Shown in pieces: positions 33,736 through 42,181 of a stretch of DNA of 64,000 bases (position 1 is the first letter of the stretch; the number at the start of each line of letters is the position of its first letter). The position numbers were made by a program, and so were the translations under genes. The DNA comes from Cerasicoccus maritimus (lineage in GTDB: Bacteria; Verrucomicrobiota; Verrucomicrobiia; Opitutales; Cerasicoccaceae). The DNA lies in the NCBI GenBank assembly GCA_031296935.1, contig JAVDPD010000006.1, positions 124,001 through 188,000 of the forward strand. Reading direction: 5' to 3'. Under the pieces are notes generated by a model. That model worked only from the letters and a program-made list of their open reading frames with translations, ran no database searches and was not told the DNA's origin.

Positions 33736-34776
33736 ATGAAGGAACAACTCCAGGCAATTCTCTCTGAAGTCGAAAGCGCTATTCCGGGCATCGTCAAACG
33801 ACCGGATTTCGAGGCGTTTAAGGCCACTATTTCAGGTCCCAAAGGCAAGCTGACGGACATTCTTAAAGGCATGAAAGACGTGCCCAAGGAAGAACGTCCC
33901 GCGATGGGCAAGGTCATCAACGAGTACAAGGTGCAGATCGAGGCCCTCTACACGCAGGCCCTCGAAAAGCTGGAAGAGCTCGAGCTCGCCGCCCGCATCG
34001 GCCCAGCCATCGATCCCACGCTGCCCAGCCCGGATCCGGAAGCCGGCCTCTTGCATCCGCTCACGCAGACCCGCCGCCTGATGGACGACGTGTTCCGCAA
34101 GATCGGCTTCACCGTCGCCGAAGGCCCGGAAGTCGAGACCGAGTGGTTCTGCTTCGATGCGCTCAATACGCCCGAAGATCACCCGGCCCGCGACGAGCAG
34201 GACACACTCTTCATGCCCGAAGACGCCAAGCTCAGCAACGTCTCCAAGAAGGGCGACGAGCGCTACATCCTGCGATCGCACACTTCCACGGTGCAGATCC
34301 GCACGATGCTCGCCGAGAAGCCGCCGCTGCGCATTATCTCGCCCGGCCGCGTATTCCGCCGCGATACCACCGACGCAACTCACAGCGCCAATTTTCACCA
34401 GTGCGAAGGCCTCTACATCGACCGCGAGGTGACGATCAAGGACCTCAAGGCCGTGCTCGATTACTTCGTTGCCGAGATCTTCGGCAAGGGCTCCAAGGTC
34501 CGCCTGCGTCCGAGCTTTTTCCCGTTCACCGAGCCGAGCTTTGAGCTCGATATGATGACGCCGAACCTCGGCAAGCTTTCGAACCAGTGGATCGAGCTTG
34601 GCGGCTGTGGCATGGTCGACCCGAAGGTTTTCGAAAACGTCGGCATCAACCCGAACAAGTGGACCGGCTTTGCCTTCGGCATGGGCGTGGAGCGCATCGC
34701 GATGATCATCCACGGCATCGACGACATCCGCCATTTCTACAACAACGACCTCCGCTTCCTGCGTCAGTTCGCGTAA
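33736..34776 (+). CDS. pheS: Phenylalanine-tRNA ligase alpha subunit
   Basis: The 346-aa protein starts MKEQLQAILSEVESAIPGI (ATG 33736; the frame from 33658 covers the terminator). It has the N-terminal coiled coil, motif 2 with RISPGRVFRRDTTDATHSANFHQCEG, and motif 3 GMGVERIAMI. It forms the alpha2beta2 synthetase with PheT. pheT is normally adjacent, but here 1.26 kb of inserted DNA separates them. Confidence 0.95.
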   Translation: MKEQLQAILSEVESAIPGIVKRPDFEAFKATISGPKGKLTDILKGMKDVPKEERPAMGKVINEYKVQIEALYTQALEKLEELELAARIGPAIDPTLPSPDPEAGLLHPLTQTRRLMDDVFRKIGFTVAEGPEVETEWFCFDALNTPEDHPARDEQDTLFMPEDAKLSNVSKKGDERYILRSHTSTVQIRTMLAEKPPLRIISPGRVFRRDTTDATHSANFHQCEGLYIDREVTIKDLKAVLDYFVAEIFGKGSKVRLRPSFFPFTEPSFELDMMTPNLGKLSNQWIELGGCGMVDPKVFENVGINPNKWTGFAFGMGVERIAMIIHGIDDIRHFYNNDLRFLRQFA

Positions 34777-34789
34777 CCCAAACGCTTTA

Positions 34790-34914
34790 TTGAACAGAAG
34801 GTAGCAAAGAGAGCAAAGCCATGCATCCGTCATTCATGAAAGCTTTTCGATGGAGTGACTTGGTCGGTTTCAAACTTTTGGACCTCTTTGCTTCCTTTGC
34901 TGCCTTCTGTTCAA
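34790..34914. mobile_element. Inverted-repeat element A (MITE-like, 125 bp)
   Basis: Terminal 29-base arms (34790-34818 and 34886-34914) start TTGAACAGAAGG and match in all but a few positions. The left arm continues GCCATGCATCCG, the same bases that start the GxxExxY gene in element B. It therefore looks like an internally deleted derivative. It lies 13 bases after the pheS stop. Confidence 0.75.
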
Positions 34915-34936
34915 ACTCTTTTTGCCTTTAAGAAAA

Positions 34937-35536
34937 ATGTCTGACTTGCCTAAAGTTCTGATTATCGGTGATTCCATTTCGATAGGCTACACGCCTTTCG
35001 TTGAGCAAGCCTTCGAAGGTCGCGCCATCATTGAGCGCAACGAGGGCAACGCCAGTTCGACGGAGGTTGGCTTGGAGAAGCTGGACCAATGGCTCGGGGA
35101 CACCCAATGGGACGTCATCCACTTTAACTGGGGCCTCCACGACATGAAATACATCAACGCCGATCGCGAAATGGTAGGCGTGTCCGATGGTCGCCAGTGG
35201 GTTAAGGTCGAACGCTATGCCGACAATCTCTTCAAGCTCGTGACGCGCTTGAAGAAGACCGGCGCACAGCTGATTTTCGCCACGACCACACCGGTGCCGA
35301 TTGGCGTCAATGGCCGCGTGCCCGGCGACCACGTGCGCTACAACGAAGCCGCGCTAGCCGTTATGATGGGCGGCGGTGTGCGCGTCAATGACCTGTGCGC
35401 CCACATCGAGGACGACCGCCGCGCCAAGGGCGGCAAGGTGGCCGATGTCCACTACACGGGCGAGGGCTACGAATACCTCAGCCGCGCCGTCATTCACCAC
35501 ATTAAGAACGCGCTTCACGACGTTCCAGCCCGCTAA
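34937..35536 (+). CDS. SGNH/GDSL hydrolase
   Basis: The 199-aa protein has block I VLIIGDSISIGY with the catalytic Ser, a block III-type HFNWGLHDMKY (Asn/Gly), and the C-terminal block V DVHYTGEGYEYLS with Asp-x-x-x-x-Thr-x-x-Gly in place of the usual D-x-x-H. It would be a small esterase or acyl hydrolase of unknown substrate. It lies exactly between inverted-repeat elements A and B and so may have come in with them. Confidence 0.75.
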   Translation: MSDLPKVLIIGDSISIGYTPFVEQAFEGRAIIERNEGNASSTEVGLEKLDQWLGDTQWDVIHFNWGLHDMKYINADREMVGVSDGRQWVKVERYADNLFKLVTRLKKTGAQLIFATTTPVPIGVNGRVPGDHVRYNEAALAVMMGGGVRVNDLCAHIEDDRRAKGGKVADVHYTGEGYEYLSRAVIHHIKNALHDVPAR

Positions 35537-35539
35537 TTT

Positions 35540-36006
35540 TTGAGCAGAAGGCAGCAAAGAGAGCAAAGGCCATGCATCCGAAGTATCAAAGGGCGAATCA
35601 ATTAAGCAAGGAAGCCATTGGCGCGGGCATTGAAGTGCATCGCGACAAGGGGCCAGGTTTGATCGAGTCCATTTATGAAAAATGCTATGGCCATGAACTT
35701 ACGTTGCGGAGAATTCGTTGGGACTCTCAGCAGCAGGTTCAAATTTCCTATAAAGACCTCACCTTTGAAGAGCCTTTGCGCTACGACGTTTTAATCGAAA
35801 ACTGCCTCCTGATTGAATTAAAAGCCGTCGAAAAAATTCTCCCTATTCACAAAGCCCAACTCATGAGCTACATGAAGTTATTGGATGTTCCTTTGGGCCT
35901 GATCATGAATTTTAACTCAGTTAAGCTCACCGATGACATCCATCGTATGTTGCTGCCTGGCTCAGCAGATTGATGGCCTTTGCTCTCTTTGCTACCTTCT
36001 GTTCAA
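35540..36006. mobile_element. Inverted-repeat element B carrying the GxxExxY gene (467 bp)
   Basis: Arms 35540-35568 (TTGAGCAGAAGGCAGCAAAG...) and 35978-36006 (complement TTGAACAGAAGGTAGCAAAG...) differ at two positions over 29 bases. Pairing continues inward through GGCCAT, so arms are about 35 bases. The gene inside starts at ATG 35572 within the left arm, and its TGA stop at 35971-35973 touches the right arm. The gene fills the element exactly. Confidence 0.8.
35572..35973 (+). CDS. GxxExxY protein (PD-(D/E)XK nuclease-like)
   Basis: The 133-aa protein carries the name motif GLIESIY at 29-35 and a nuclease-type core: Asp72 in RYDVLIEN and Glu82-x-Lys84 in LLIELKAVEKI, then HKAQLMSYMKL. 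This is the D...E-x-K pattern of PD-(D/E)XK enzymes, to which the family (PDDEXK_3) is assigned. Function is unknown in general. Here the gene is bounded by inverted repeats that recur elsewhere in empty form, so a role in the element's own spread is a reasonable hypothesis. Confidence 0.88.
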   Translation: MHPKYQRANQLSKEAIGAGIEVHRDKGPGLIESIYEKCYGHELTLRRIRWDSQQQVQISYKDLTFEEPLRYDVLIENCLLIELKAVEKILPIHKAQLMSYMKLLDVPLGLIMNFNSVKLTDDIHRMLLPGSAD

Positions 36007-36041
36007 TAACACGCCTGCCTCACGCACCTAATTAATTTCCC

Positions 36042-38453
36042 ATGAAAGTATCTTTAAACTGGCTAAAAAACTACGTCGATCTCGACGCCTCAGTGGATGA
36101 AATCTGCGAGGCCCTGCCGATGATCGGCCTCGAAGTAGAGTCCGTTCAAACCACGGGCATGCCCCAGATCGACAACCTCGTCGTGGGCGAAGTCCTGAGC
36201 CGCGAGCAGCACCCGGATGCGGACAAGCTCGGCGTTTGCCAAGTGAAGTTTGCGCTCGATCAGGAGCCGACGCAGATCGTCTGTGGCGCCAGCAACTACC
36301 AGGTCGGCGACCGTGTGCCGGTGGCCCTCATCGGCGCGAAGCTCCCCGGCGACTTCAAGATCAAGAAGAGCAAGCTGCGCGGCGTTGAGTCCAACGGCAT
36401 GATGTGCTCTGCGAAAGAGCTTGGCCTGGGCGATGACCACAGCGGCCTGATGATCCTCACGGACCGCCCGGAAATCGGCACGCCGATGAACGACATTTTC
36501 AAGGACAGCGACACCGTTATCGAGCTGGAGCTGACCGCCAACCGCGGCGACTGCCTGAGCCACATTGGCGTGGCGCGCGAGCTCGCGGCTTACTTTGGCA
36601 AAGAGCTGAAGACGCCCGCGGTCAAGGCGGCAGCAGGGCAGGGAACAGGCCTGCTTTCCACGGTCGAAGTCACGACCGACGCTTGCCCGCTTTACACCGC
36701 GTGGAGCATCAAGGGCGTGAAGATCGGCCCGAGCCCCGAGTGGCTCAAGAAGGCTTTGACCGCCATTGGTCAGCGCTCGATCAACAACGTGGTCGACGTG
36801 ACGAACTACGTGCTGATGGAAACCGGCCAGCCGCTCCACGCGTTTGACGCGGGCAAGATCAAGGGCGGCAAACTCGTCGTCCGCCAAGCTGCCGAAGGCG
36901 AGCCGATCACCACGCTCGACGAAAAAGAGCGCACGCTTTCTGACAAAATGATGGTCATTGCCGACGCCGAGCGCCCGCTTGTCGTGGCCGGCGTCATGGG
37001 CAGCCTCGATGCCGAAGTCGACGACAACTCGGTGGACATCGTGCTCGAAAGCGCGTGGTTCCAGCCGGGCGCCGTTCGCTGGGCAACGCGTCGCCTCAAC
37101 CTTTTCTCGGACAGCTCGCACCGCTTCACGCGCGACGTCGATCCGGCGGGCGTGGACTACGCTGCGAAGCGCGCGATTGACCTGATCATCGAAGTCGCAG
37201 GCGGCGAAGTCGTCGGAGCGCCGATCGTCGTGGGCGAGGCTCCGCGTGGCGACCGCACCATCGAAATTTCCGGCGACTACGTGCGCAAGGTTTGCGGCTT
37301 CGACGTGAAGGACGCCGAGATCGAATCCTCCTTCCAGCGCCTCGGCTTCATTGTCGCAGGCAGCGCTGAAGGCTGGCAGGTCACGGTGCCGAGCTTCCGC
37401 CCGGAAGTTGACCGCCCGATCGACCTTGTCGAAGAATTCATCCGCCTCTACGGCACGGCGAAGATCCCGGAAGGCGCAGTCAAGGCGACCGGTCTGCCGC
37501 GCGACGACGCGCCTCTGGCAAAATACAATCGCCTCGCCGCCAACCTGCTGGCGTCGAACGGTTTTGCCGAGTGCTCGCACTACACGCTGGTCGATGGCGA
37601 TCAGCTGGCGCCTTACGAATTCGAAGATCAATACCCGGCGCTCAAGCTGGCGAACCCGCTCACGTCCGAGATGGGGCACCTGCGCGCGTCGCTGATCCCG
37701 GGCCTCGTCAAGGCGGCTTCGCTCAACCAAAGCCGTGGCAATGCGCCGACGCGTTTCTTCGAAACCGGTCGCGTGTTCCGCAATGGCGGCAAGGACATTT
37801 CCGAAATTGCTTCTATCGCCTTCGTGTGGCGCGCCGATGCGGAAGGCCGCAAGTGGCGTGAGCGCGGCGCTCCGGATTTCTACTCGGCCAAGGCCCTCGT
37901 GGAGAATCTGCTGAGCCTCGGCGGCTTCAAGTGCCCGAAGTGGGACACGACCGACCACCCCGCATGGCAAGATGGCCAAAGCGGCGGCGCCGGTTGCTGG
38001 GTGAAGGCACAGGTGATGGTCCGCGCCGGTCTTTTGGACATGAAGATGCTCAAGGACATGGAAGTCGACGGCCTCTGGTTGGCAGGCGAAATTTTGTTCC
38101 TCGCTGCACGTCAGCCGAAGAACGACAAGGCCGCGCGCTTCCAGGCATTCAGTGATTTCCCCGGCAGTGAGAAGGACCTCGCGCTCGTGGTTGACGCCGA
38201 ACTGCCCGCCGAGAGTGTCCGTAAGGAGCTCGCCAAGGCAGCGGAGAAATCCACGGCCGGCGCGTTTGGCGTGGACTCCGTGGAGGTGTTCGACGTTTAC
38301 ACCGGCACTGGGCTGCCCGAGGGCAAGAAGAGCCTCGCCTTCAGCATCAAATACCGCAGTCCCGAGCGCACGCTCAAGGACAAGGAGGTCAATTCGGCCT
38401 TCGCTGCGGTGCAAAATGCGATGAAGGAAGCAGGCTACGAAGTCCGCGGTTAA
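36042..38453 (+). CDS. pheT: Phenylalanine-tRNA ligase beta subunit
   Basis: The 803-aa protein starts MKVSLNWLKNYVDLD. Domains in order: N-terminal B1, an EMAP/OB-type tRNA-binding domain (about 40-150, LGVCQVKF, VCGASNYQVGD), the B3/B4 editing region (about 210-370), B5 (about 400-470), the class II-like core, and the C-terminal anticodon-binding FDX-ACB domain (YRSPERTLKDKEVN). It pairs with PheS. Full length with no breaks despite the element 36 bases upstream. Confidence 0.95.
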   Translation: MKVSLNWLKNYVDLDASVDEICEALPMIGLEVESVQTTGMPQIDNLVVGEVLSREQHPDADKLGVCQVKFALDQEPTQIVCGASNYQVGDRVPVALIGAKLPGDFKIKKSKLRGVESNGMMCSAKELGLGDDHSGLMILTDRPEIGTPMNDIFKDSDTVIELELTANRGDCLSHIGVARELAAYFGKELKTPAVKAAAGQGTGLLSTVEVTTDACPLYTAWSIKGVKIGPSPEWLKKALTAIGQRSINNVVDVTNYVLMETGQPLHAFDAGKIKGGKLVVRQAAEGEPITTLDEKERTLSDKMMVIADAERPLVVAGVMGSLDAEVDDNSVDIVLESAWFQPGAVRWATRRLNLFSDSSHRFTRDVDPAGVDYAAKRAIDLIIEVAGGEVVGAPIVVGEAPRGDRTIEISGDYVRKVCGFDVKDAEIESSFQRLGFIVAGSAEGWQVTVPSFRPEVDRPIDLVEEFIRLYGTAKIPEGAVKATGLPRDDAPLAKYNRLAANLLASNGFAECSHYTLVDGDQLAPYEFEDQYPALKLANPLTSEMGHLRASLIPGLVKAASLNQSRGNAPTRFFETGRVFRNGGKDISEIASIAFVWRADAEGRKWRERGAPDFYSAKALVENLLSLGGFKCPKWDTTDHPAWQDGQSGGAGCWVKAQVMVRAGLLDMKMLKDMEVDGLWLAGEILFLAARQPKNDKAARFQAFSDFPGSEKDLALVVDAELPAESVRKELAKAAEKSTAGAFGVDSVEVFDVYTGTGLPEGKKSLAFSIKYRSPERTLKDKEVNSAFAAVQNAMKEAGYEVRG

Positions 38454-38474
38454 TCCAACCCGATCCGCTAGGAA

Positions 38475-39041
38475 ATGCCGCCCGAAGTTCAAGTGAGCTA
38501 TCGCATGGATGCCGAGGGCGCGTTTCCGGCTTTTTCGGAGCTGGTGCGCAGCAATCCGCGCTACCGCAGGCTGACTGCGTGGCTGAAATACGGCTGCGTC
38601 ATCGGCTTTTTCATTTTTGCCGGCTTTCAGAATAACTGGGGACACCTCTCTTATAATACGCAGGGCGAGCGCTACGGAATCATCGGCCAGAGCATTGGCC
38701 TCGTGGTGCTGTTCGGGTTCTCCGTGTTGATCACCTACGTCGGCGGGCGGATATGGTCTTCACGTATGGACAAGAATATCCGCCAGCAAATCGAGGCGAT
38801 GCCCGAGGAATTCTTTGGCGAGATTACGCTTCGTTTTGATGCGGAAAAAATCGAGGTCAGCCGCCAGGACAGCACGTTCAGCGTGCCGTGGTCGGATGTT
38901 GGCGAGGCGCGCAAGTCCGCGCATTACTTTCACCTGACCCGCGAGGATGGCGCCTTGATCGCGTGCATTCCGTCGGGTTCGTTTCAGAGCCTCGAAGATA
39001 TGGACCGCATTCAAACCTTCGCAGCGCAGGTGCGCGCTTAA
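38475..39041 (+). CDS. YcxB-like membrane protein
   Basis: The 188-aa protein has two transmembrane helices (about 37-54 and 75-95) and a C-terminal beta domain with DAEKIEVSRQDSTFSVPWSDVGEARKSAHYFHL, the YcxB family pattern, ending in IPSGSFQS. Function of the family is unknown. It lies 21 bases after pheT on the same strand. Confidence 0.72.
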   Translation: MPPEVQVSYRMDAEGAFPAFSELVRSNPRYRRLTAWLKYGCVIGFFIFAGFQNNWGHLSYNTQGERYGIIGQSIGLVVLFGFSVLITYVGGRIWSSRMDKNIRQQIEAMPEEFFGEITLRFDAEKIEVSRQDSTFSVPWSDVGEARKSAHYFHLTREDGALIACIPSGSFQSLEDMDRIQTFAAQVRA

Positions 39042-39088
39042 ATCTTGCGCCTGGTCCGCTTTAAACCTTTCGTTTTCACCTGATTCCC

Positions 39089-39376
39089 ATGGCCCACACC
39101 GAAATTGACATCGACAAAGTCGCCAAGCTTGCGCGACTCGACCTCACCGACGAAGAAAAGCAGACCTACTCCGCGCAGCTGGGGCAGGTGCTTGAGCACA
39201 TGGAAAAGCTCAATGCGCTGGACTTGGACGACGTCGAGCCGACCGCGCACTCCTTCCCGTTGAGCAACGTGCTCGACGAAGACGTGGACGAGCCGGGCTT
39301 CACGCCGGAAGAGGCACTGCGCAATGCGCCCGCCCAGCGCGAAAACCAAGTCGTCGTGCCGAAGGTCGTCGAATAA
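39089..39376 (+). CDS. gatC: Asp-tRNA(Asn)/Glu-tRNA(Gln) amidotransferase subunit C
   Basis: The 95-aa protein starts MAHTEIDIDKVAKLARLDLTDEE, the typical GatC N-terminal helix, and ends EEALRNAPAQRENQVVVPKVVE with the expected N-x-P-x-x-x-x-x-F/Q-x-VPKV motif. It stabilises the GatCAB complex. gatA follows after a gap that holds element C; gatB is not in the window. Confidence 0.93.
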   Translation: MAHTEIDIDKVAKLARLDLTDEEKQTYSAQLGQVLEHMEKLNALDLDDVEPTAHSFPLSNVLDEDVDEPGFTPEEALRNAPAQRENQVVVPKVVE

Positions 39377-39381
39377 TTATT

Positions 39382-39468
39382 TTGAACAGAAGAAAGGAAA
39401 GAGAGCAAAGGAGTGAGATGATTTTTATTCGATAGCTGGCTTAGCTTTCTTTGCTGCCTTCTGTTCAA
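39382..39468. mobile_element. Inverted-repeat element C between gatC and gatA (87 bp)
   Basis: The left arm TTGAACAGAAGAAAGGAAAG... (39382-39410) and right arm ending CTTTGCTGCCTTCTGTTCAA (39468) belong to the A/B family. The interior is short and unrelated. It fills most of the gatC-gatA gap. Confidence 0.7.
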
Positions 39469-39493
39469 TTTCCTTACCATTCAGTTTTTCATC

Positions 39494-40954
39494 ATGCCTG
39501 AACTTTACGAACAAACCGCTGCTGAGTTGAGCGCCCTGCTGGATGCCGGCGAGGTCAGCTCGAAGGAAATCATGTCTGCGTTTCTGTCGCGCATCGATAG
39601 CGTGGAAAGCAAGGTCCGCTCCTTCAATTCCTTCGATCGCGAAGACGCGCTCAAGCAGGCGGAAGCCGCCGACGCGCGCCGCAGCCAAGGCGCCGTGAAG
39701 GGCCCGCTGGATGGCATTCCGGTGGCGCTGAAGGATGTGATCGCGGTAAAGGATCAGCCGCTGACGGCGTCCAGTAAGATCCTCAAGGATTTCGTTTCGC
39801 CCTACGACGCGCACGTGACCGAGCTTCTGAAAGAGCAGGGTGCGGTGCTGTTTGGCCGCCTGAATCTGGACGAGTTCGCCATGGGCTCTTCGACGGAAAA
39901 CAGCGGTTTTCAGCGCACCTGCAATCCGTGGGACCTGGAGCGCATTCCGGGCGGTAGCTCCGGTGGCAGCGCCGCCGCGATCTCTGCCTTGGAAGCGCCG
40001 CTCACGCTGGGCAGCGACACCGGCGGCTCGATTCGCCAGCCTGCCTCGCTCTGTGGTTGCGTGGGCATGAAGCCGACCTACGGCCTCGTTTCCCGCTATG
40101 GCCTGATTGCTTTTGCTTCATCGCTGGACCAGATCGGCCCGTTTGCGAAGTCGGTCGAAGACGCCGCGATTCTGCTGCAAGGCATCGTGGGTCACGACCG
40201 CCGCGACTCGACCTCGATCAAGATGGAGATCCCGGATTACCGCGCCGCGCTGACGACCGACAAGAAGTGGCGTCTCGGCGTGCCGAAGGAATACTTTGGC
40301 GAAGGCCTCGACCCGGAAGTTCGCGCCGCCATCGACGCCGCGATCAAAAGCTACGAGGCGATGGGCCACGAGATTGTGGAAGTCAGCCTGCCGACGACTG
40401 ACCTCGCCGTGCCGGTTTACTACATCCTCGCGCCGGCCGAAGCGTCGTCGAACCTCTCGCGCTACGACGGCATCCGCTACGGTCACCGTAGCGCCGAGGC
40501 CAAGGACGCGATCGATGTTTACTACAAGAGCCGCGCCGAAGGCTTTGGTCCGGAGGTGAAGCGTCGCATTATCCTCGGCTCGTATGTGCTCTCCAGTGGC
40601 TACTACGACGCCTATTACCTGAAGGCGCAGAAGGCCCGCACGATCATCCGCAACGACTTCAACGCCGCCTTTGAACAATGCGACGCGTTGCTGACGCCCA
40701 CCTCGCCGACGGCCGCGTTTAAGGCCGGCGAAAAGGCCGATGACCCGCTGTCGATGTATCTTTCAGACATCTTTACGATCAACGTAAATCTCGCCGGTCT
40801 GCCGGGCATCAGTGTGCCTTGCGGCTTTACGAGCGGCGGTTTGCCGATCGGCTTGCAGATCATTGGCAAGGCTTTCCAGGAAGCCGAAATGATGGCCATC
40901 GCGCATGCTTATGAAAAGCAGCACGACTGGTCGAAGCGCACGCCTGCGCTTTAA
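39494..40954 (+). CDS. gatA: Asp-tRNA(Asn)/Glu-tRNA(Gln) amidotransferase subunit A
   Basis: The 486-aa amidase-signature enzyme has the catalytic Lys in VALKDVIAVK, and the Ser-Ser pair in IPGGSSGGSAAA and SDTGGSIRQPASLCG. It releases ammonia from glutamine for transamidation of Glu-tRNA(Gln) or Asp-tRNA(Asn). The C-terminal LPGISVPCGFTSGGLPIGLQIIG is typical. The length is normal. Confidence 0.95.
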   Translation: MPELYEQTAAELSALLDAGEVSSKEIMSAFLSRIDSVESKVRSFNSFDREDALKQAEAADARRSQGAVKGPLDGIPVALKDVIAVKDQPLTASSKILKDFVSPYDAHVTELLKEQGAVLFGRLNLDEFAMGSSTENSGFQRTCNPWDLERIPGGSSGGSAAAISALEAPLTLGSDTGGSIRQPASLCGCVGMKPTYGLVSRYGLIAFASSLDQIGPFAKSVEDAAILLQGIVGHDRRDSTSIKMEIPDYRAALTTDKKWRLGVPKEYFGEGLDPEVRAAIDAAIKSYEAMGHEIVEVSLPTTDLAVPVYYILAPAEASSNLSRYDGIRYGHRSAEAKDAIDVYYKSRAEGFGPEVKRRIILGSYVLSSGYYDAYYLKAQKARTIIRNDFNAAFEQCDALLTPTSPTAAFKAGEKADDPLSMYLSDIFTINVNLAGLPGISVPCGFTSGGLPIGLQIIGKAFQEAEMMAIAHAYEKQHDWSKRTPAL

Positions 40955-40978
40955 ATTAACTTTCAAAGAACGGAGAAA

Positions 40979-42133
40979 ATGAATTTACCGGCACTTCAAC
41001 TCAAACCCGGTAAGGGACCTCGCGCGCTGCAAGGACACCCGTGGGCTTACCTCAGCGATGTCCGCGAAATGCTGCCGGACAAAATGAACGGCAAGGCCGT
41101 GGAGCTTAAAGACTCGCGGGGCAAGAGCCTTGGCGCGGGTCTTTACAACGGTCATTCGCAGATCGTCTGGCGCCGCTATTCGCGCGAGGCTGTGCCGTTT
41201 AACCGCGCGTATCTGCTGTCTGCGATTGGCGCTGCGATGGGCCGCCGCGCCGATGAGCCCAACCGCCGCATCGTGTGGTCGGAGGCCGATGGCTTGCCGG
41301 GCCTGATCGTGGATCAATTCAGCGACGTGCTCGTGGTGCAGCTGCAAACCCTGGGCATGGACGACCACTGCGCAGACATCGAGTCCGTGCTCGTTGAGCT
41401 GCTCTCGCCGAAGGAAATTGTTTACCGCAACGACGCGCCGAGCCGCCAGAAGGAAGGCATGAAGCTGGAGTCGTCCACGATGACGGGCAACCGCCTGCCT
41501 GCGCAGTGGTTTGAGATCGATGGCGTGCAGTATTTCCTCGATCACCTGTCGGGGCAGAAAACCGGCTTTTACTTGGACCAACGCCAAGAGCATCTGCGCA
41601 TCGCGTCGATGGCCAAGGGCCGCCGCGTGCTGGACGCTTTCTGCAACCAGGGCGCGTTCGGCTTACAGTGTGCGAAGGCGGGCGCGGCGTCGGTTTTGGC
41701 GCTCGATATCTCCGAAGATTGCATCAAGGCGACCAAGAAGAACGCGGCTCAAAATCAGCTGGCTGTCGAGGCCGAAGAAGCGAACGTGTTCGATTGGTTC
41801 ACCAAGAACCGCAAAGGCGAATACGACCTGATCGTGCTCGATCCGCCGAGCTTTGCCCGCAATAAAAAGGCCGTGGGCGGCGCGTTGCGCGGCTACAAGG
41901 AGCTGAACTTACGCGCGCTGAATCTGCTCGCGCCGGGTGGCATTTTGGCGACGTATTCCTGTTCGGCGAGTGTCGGACTGGAGCAGTTCATGGAGGTTGC
42001 CCAACAGGCTACCAGCGACGCCAAGCGCGATGTGCGTTTGGTGGAGATCACTGGCCAGCCGGCGGATCACCCTGCGCTGCTGAACATGCCCGAGAGCCAC
42101 TACCTGAAGGGACTGGTGCTCGAAGTTCGTTAA
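40979..42133 (+). CDS. Class I SAM-dependent rRNA methyltransferase, RlmI-like
   Basis: The 384-aa protein starts just after a GGAG Shine-Dalgarno sequence. It has an N-terminal PUA-like domain (about 1-85, LKPGKGPRALQGHPWAYLSDV), a linker with SEADGLPGLIVDQF, and a Rossmann methyltransferase with VLDAFCNQGAFGLQCAKAGA and catalytic-loop motif VLDPPSFARNKK. The arrangement matches RlmI-type 23S rRNA m5C methyltransferases; the exact base target is inferred from the family. Confidence 0.87.
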   Translation: MNLPALQLKPGKGPRALQGHPWAYLSDVREMLPDKMNGKAVELKDSRGKSLGAGLYNGHSQIVWRRYSREAVPFNRAYLLSAIGAAMGRRADEPNRRIVWSEADGLPGLIVDQFSDVLVVQLQTLGMDDHCADIESVLVELLSPKEIVYRNDAPSRQKEGMKLESSTMTGNRLPAQWFEIDGVQYFLDHLSGQKTGFYLDQRQEHLRIASMAKGRRVLDAFCNQGAFGLQCAKAGAASVLALDISEDCIKATKKNAAQNQLAVEAEEANVFDWFTKNRKGEYDLIVLDPPSFARNKKAVGGALRGYKELNLRALNLLAPGGILATYSCSASVGLEQFMEVAQQATSDAKRDVRLVEITGQPADHPALLNMPESHYLKGLVLEVR

Positions 42134-42181
42134 TGCTTTTTTGCGCTTGGAGGGGCGGCGCTCGCTCCCTAACTTGCACTG

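Noticed and set aside
36090..38645. 851-residue minus-strand open frame opposite pheT
   Set aside because: It mirrors pheT through codon bias, has a composition typical of antisense shadows, and overlaps the gene completely.
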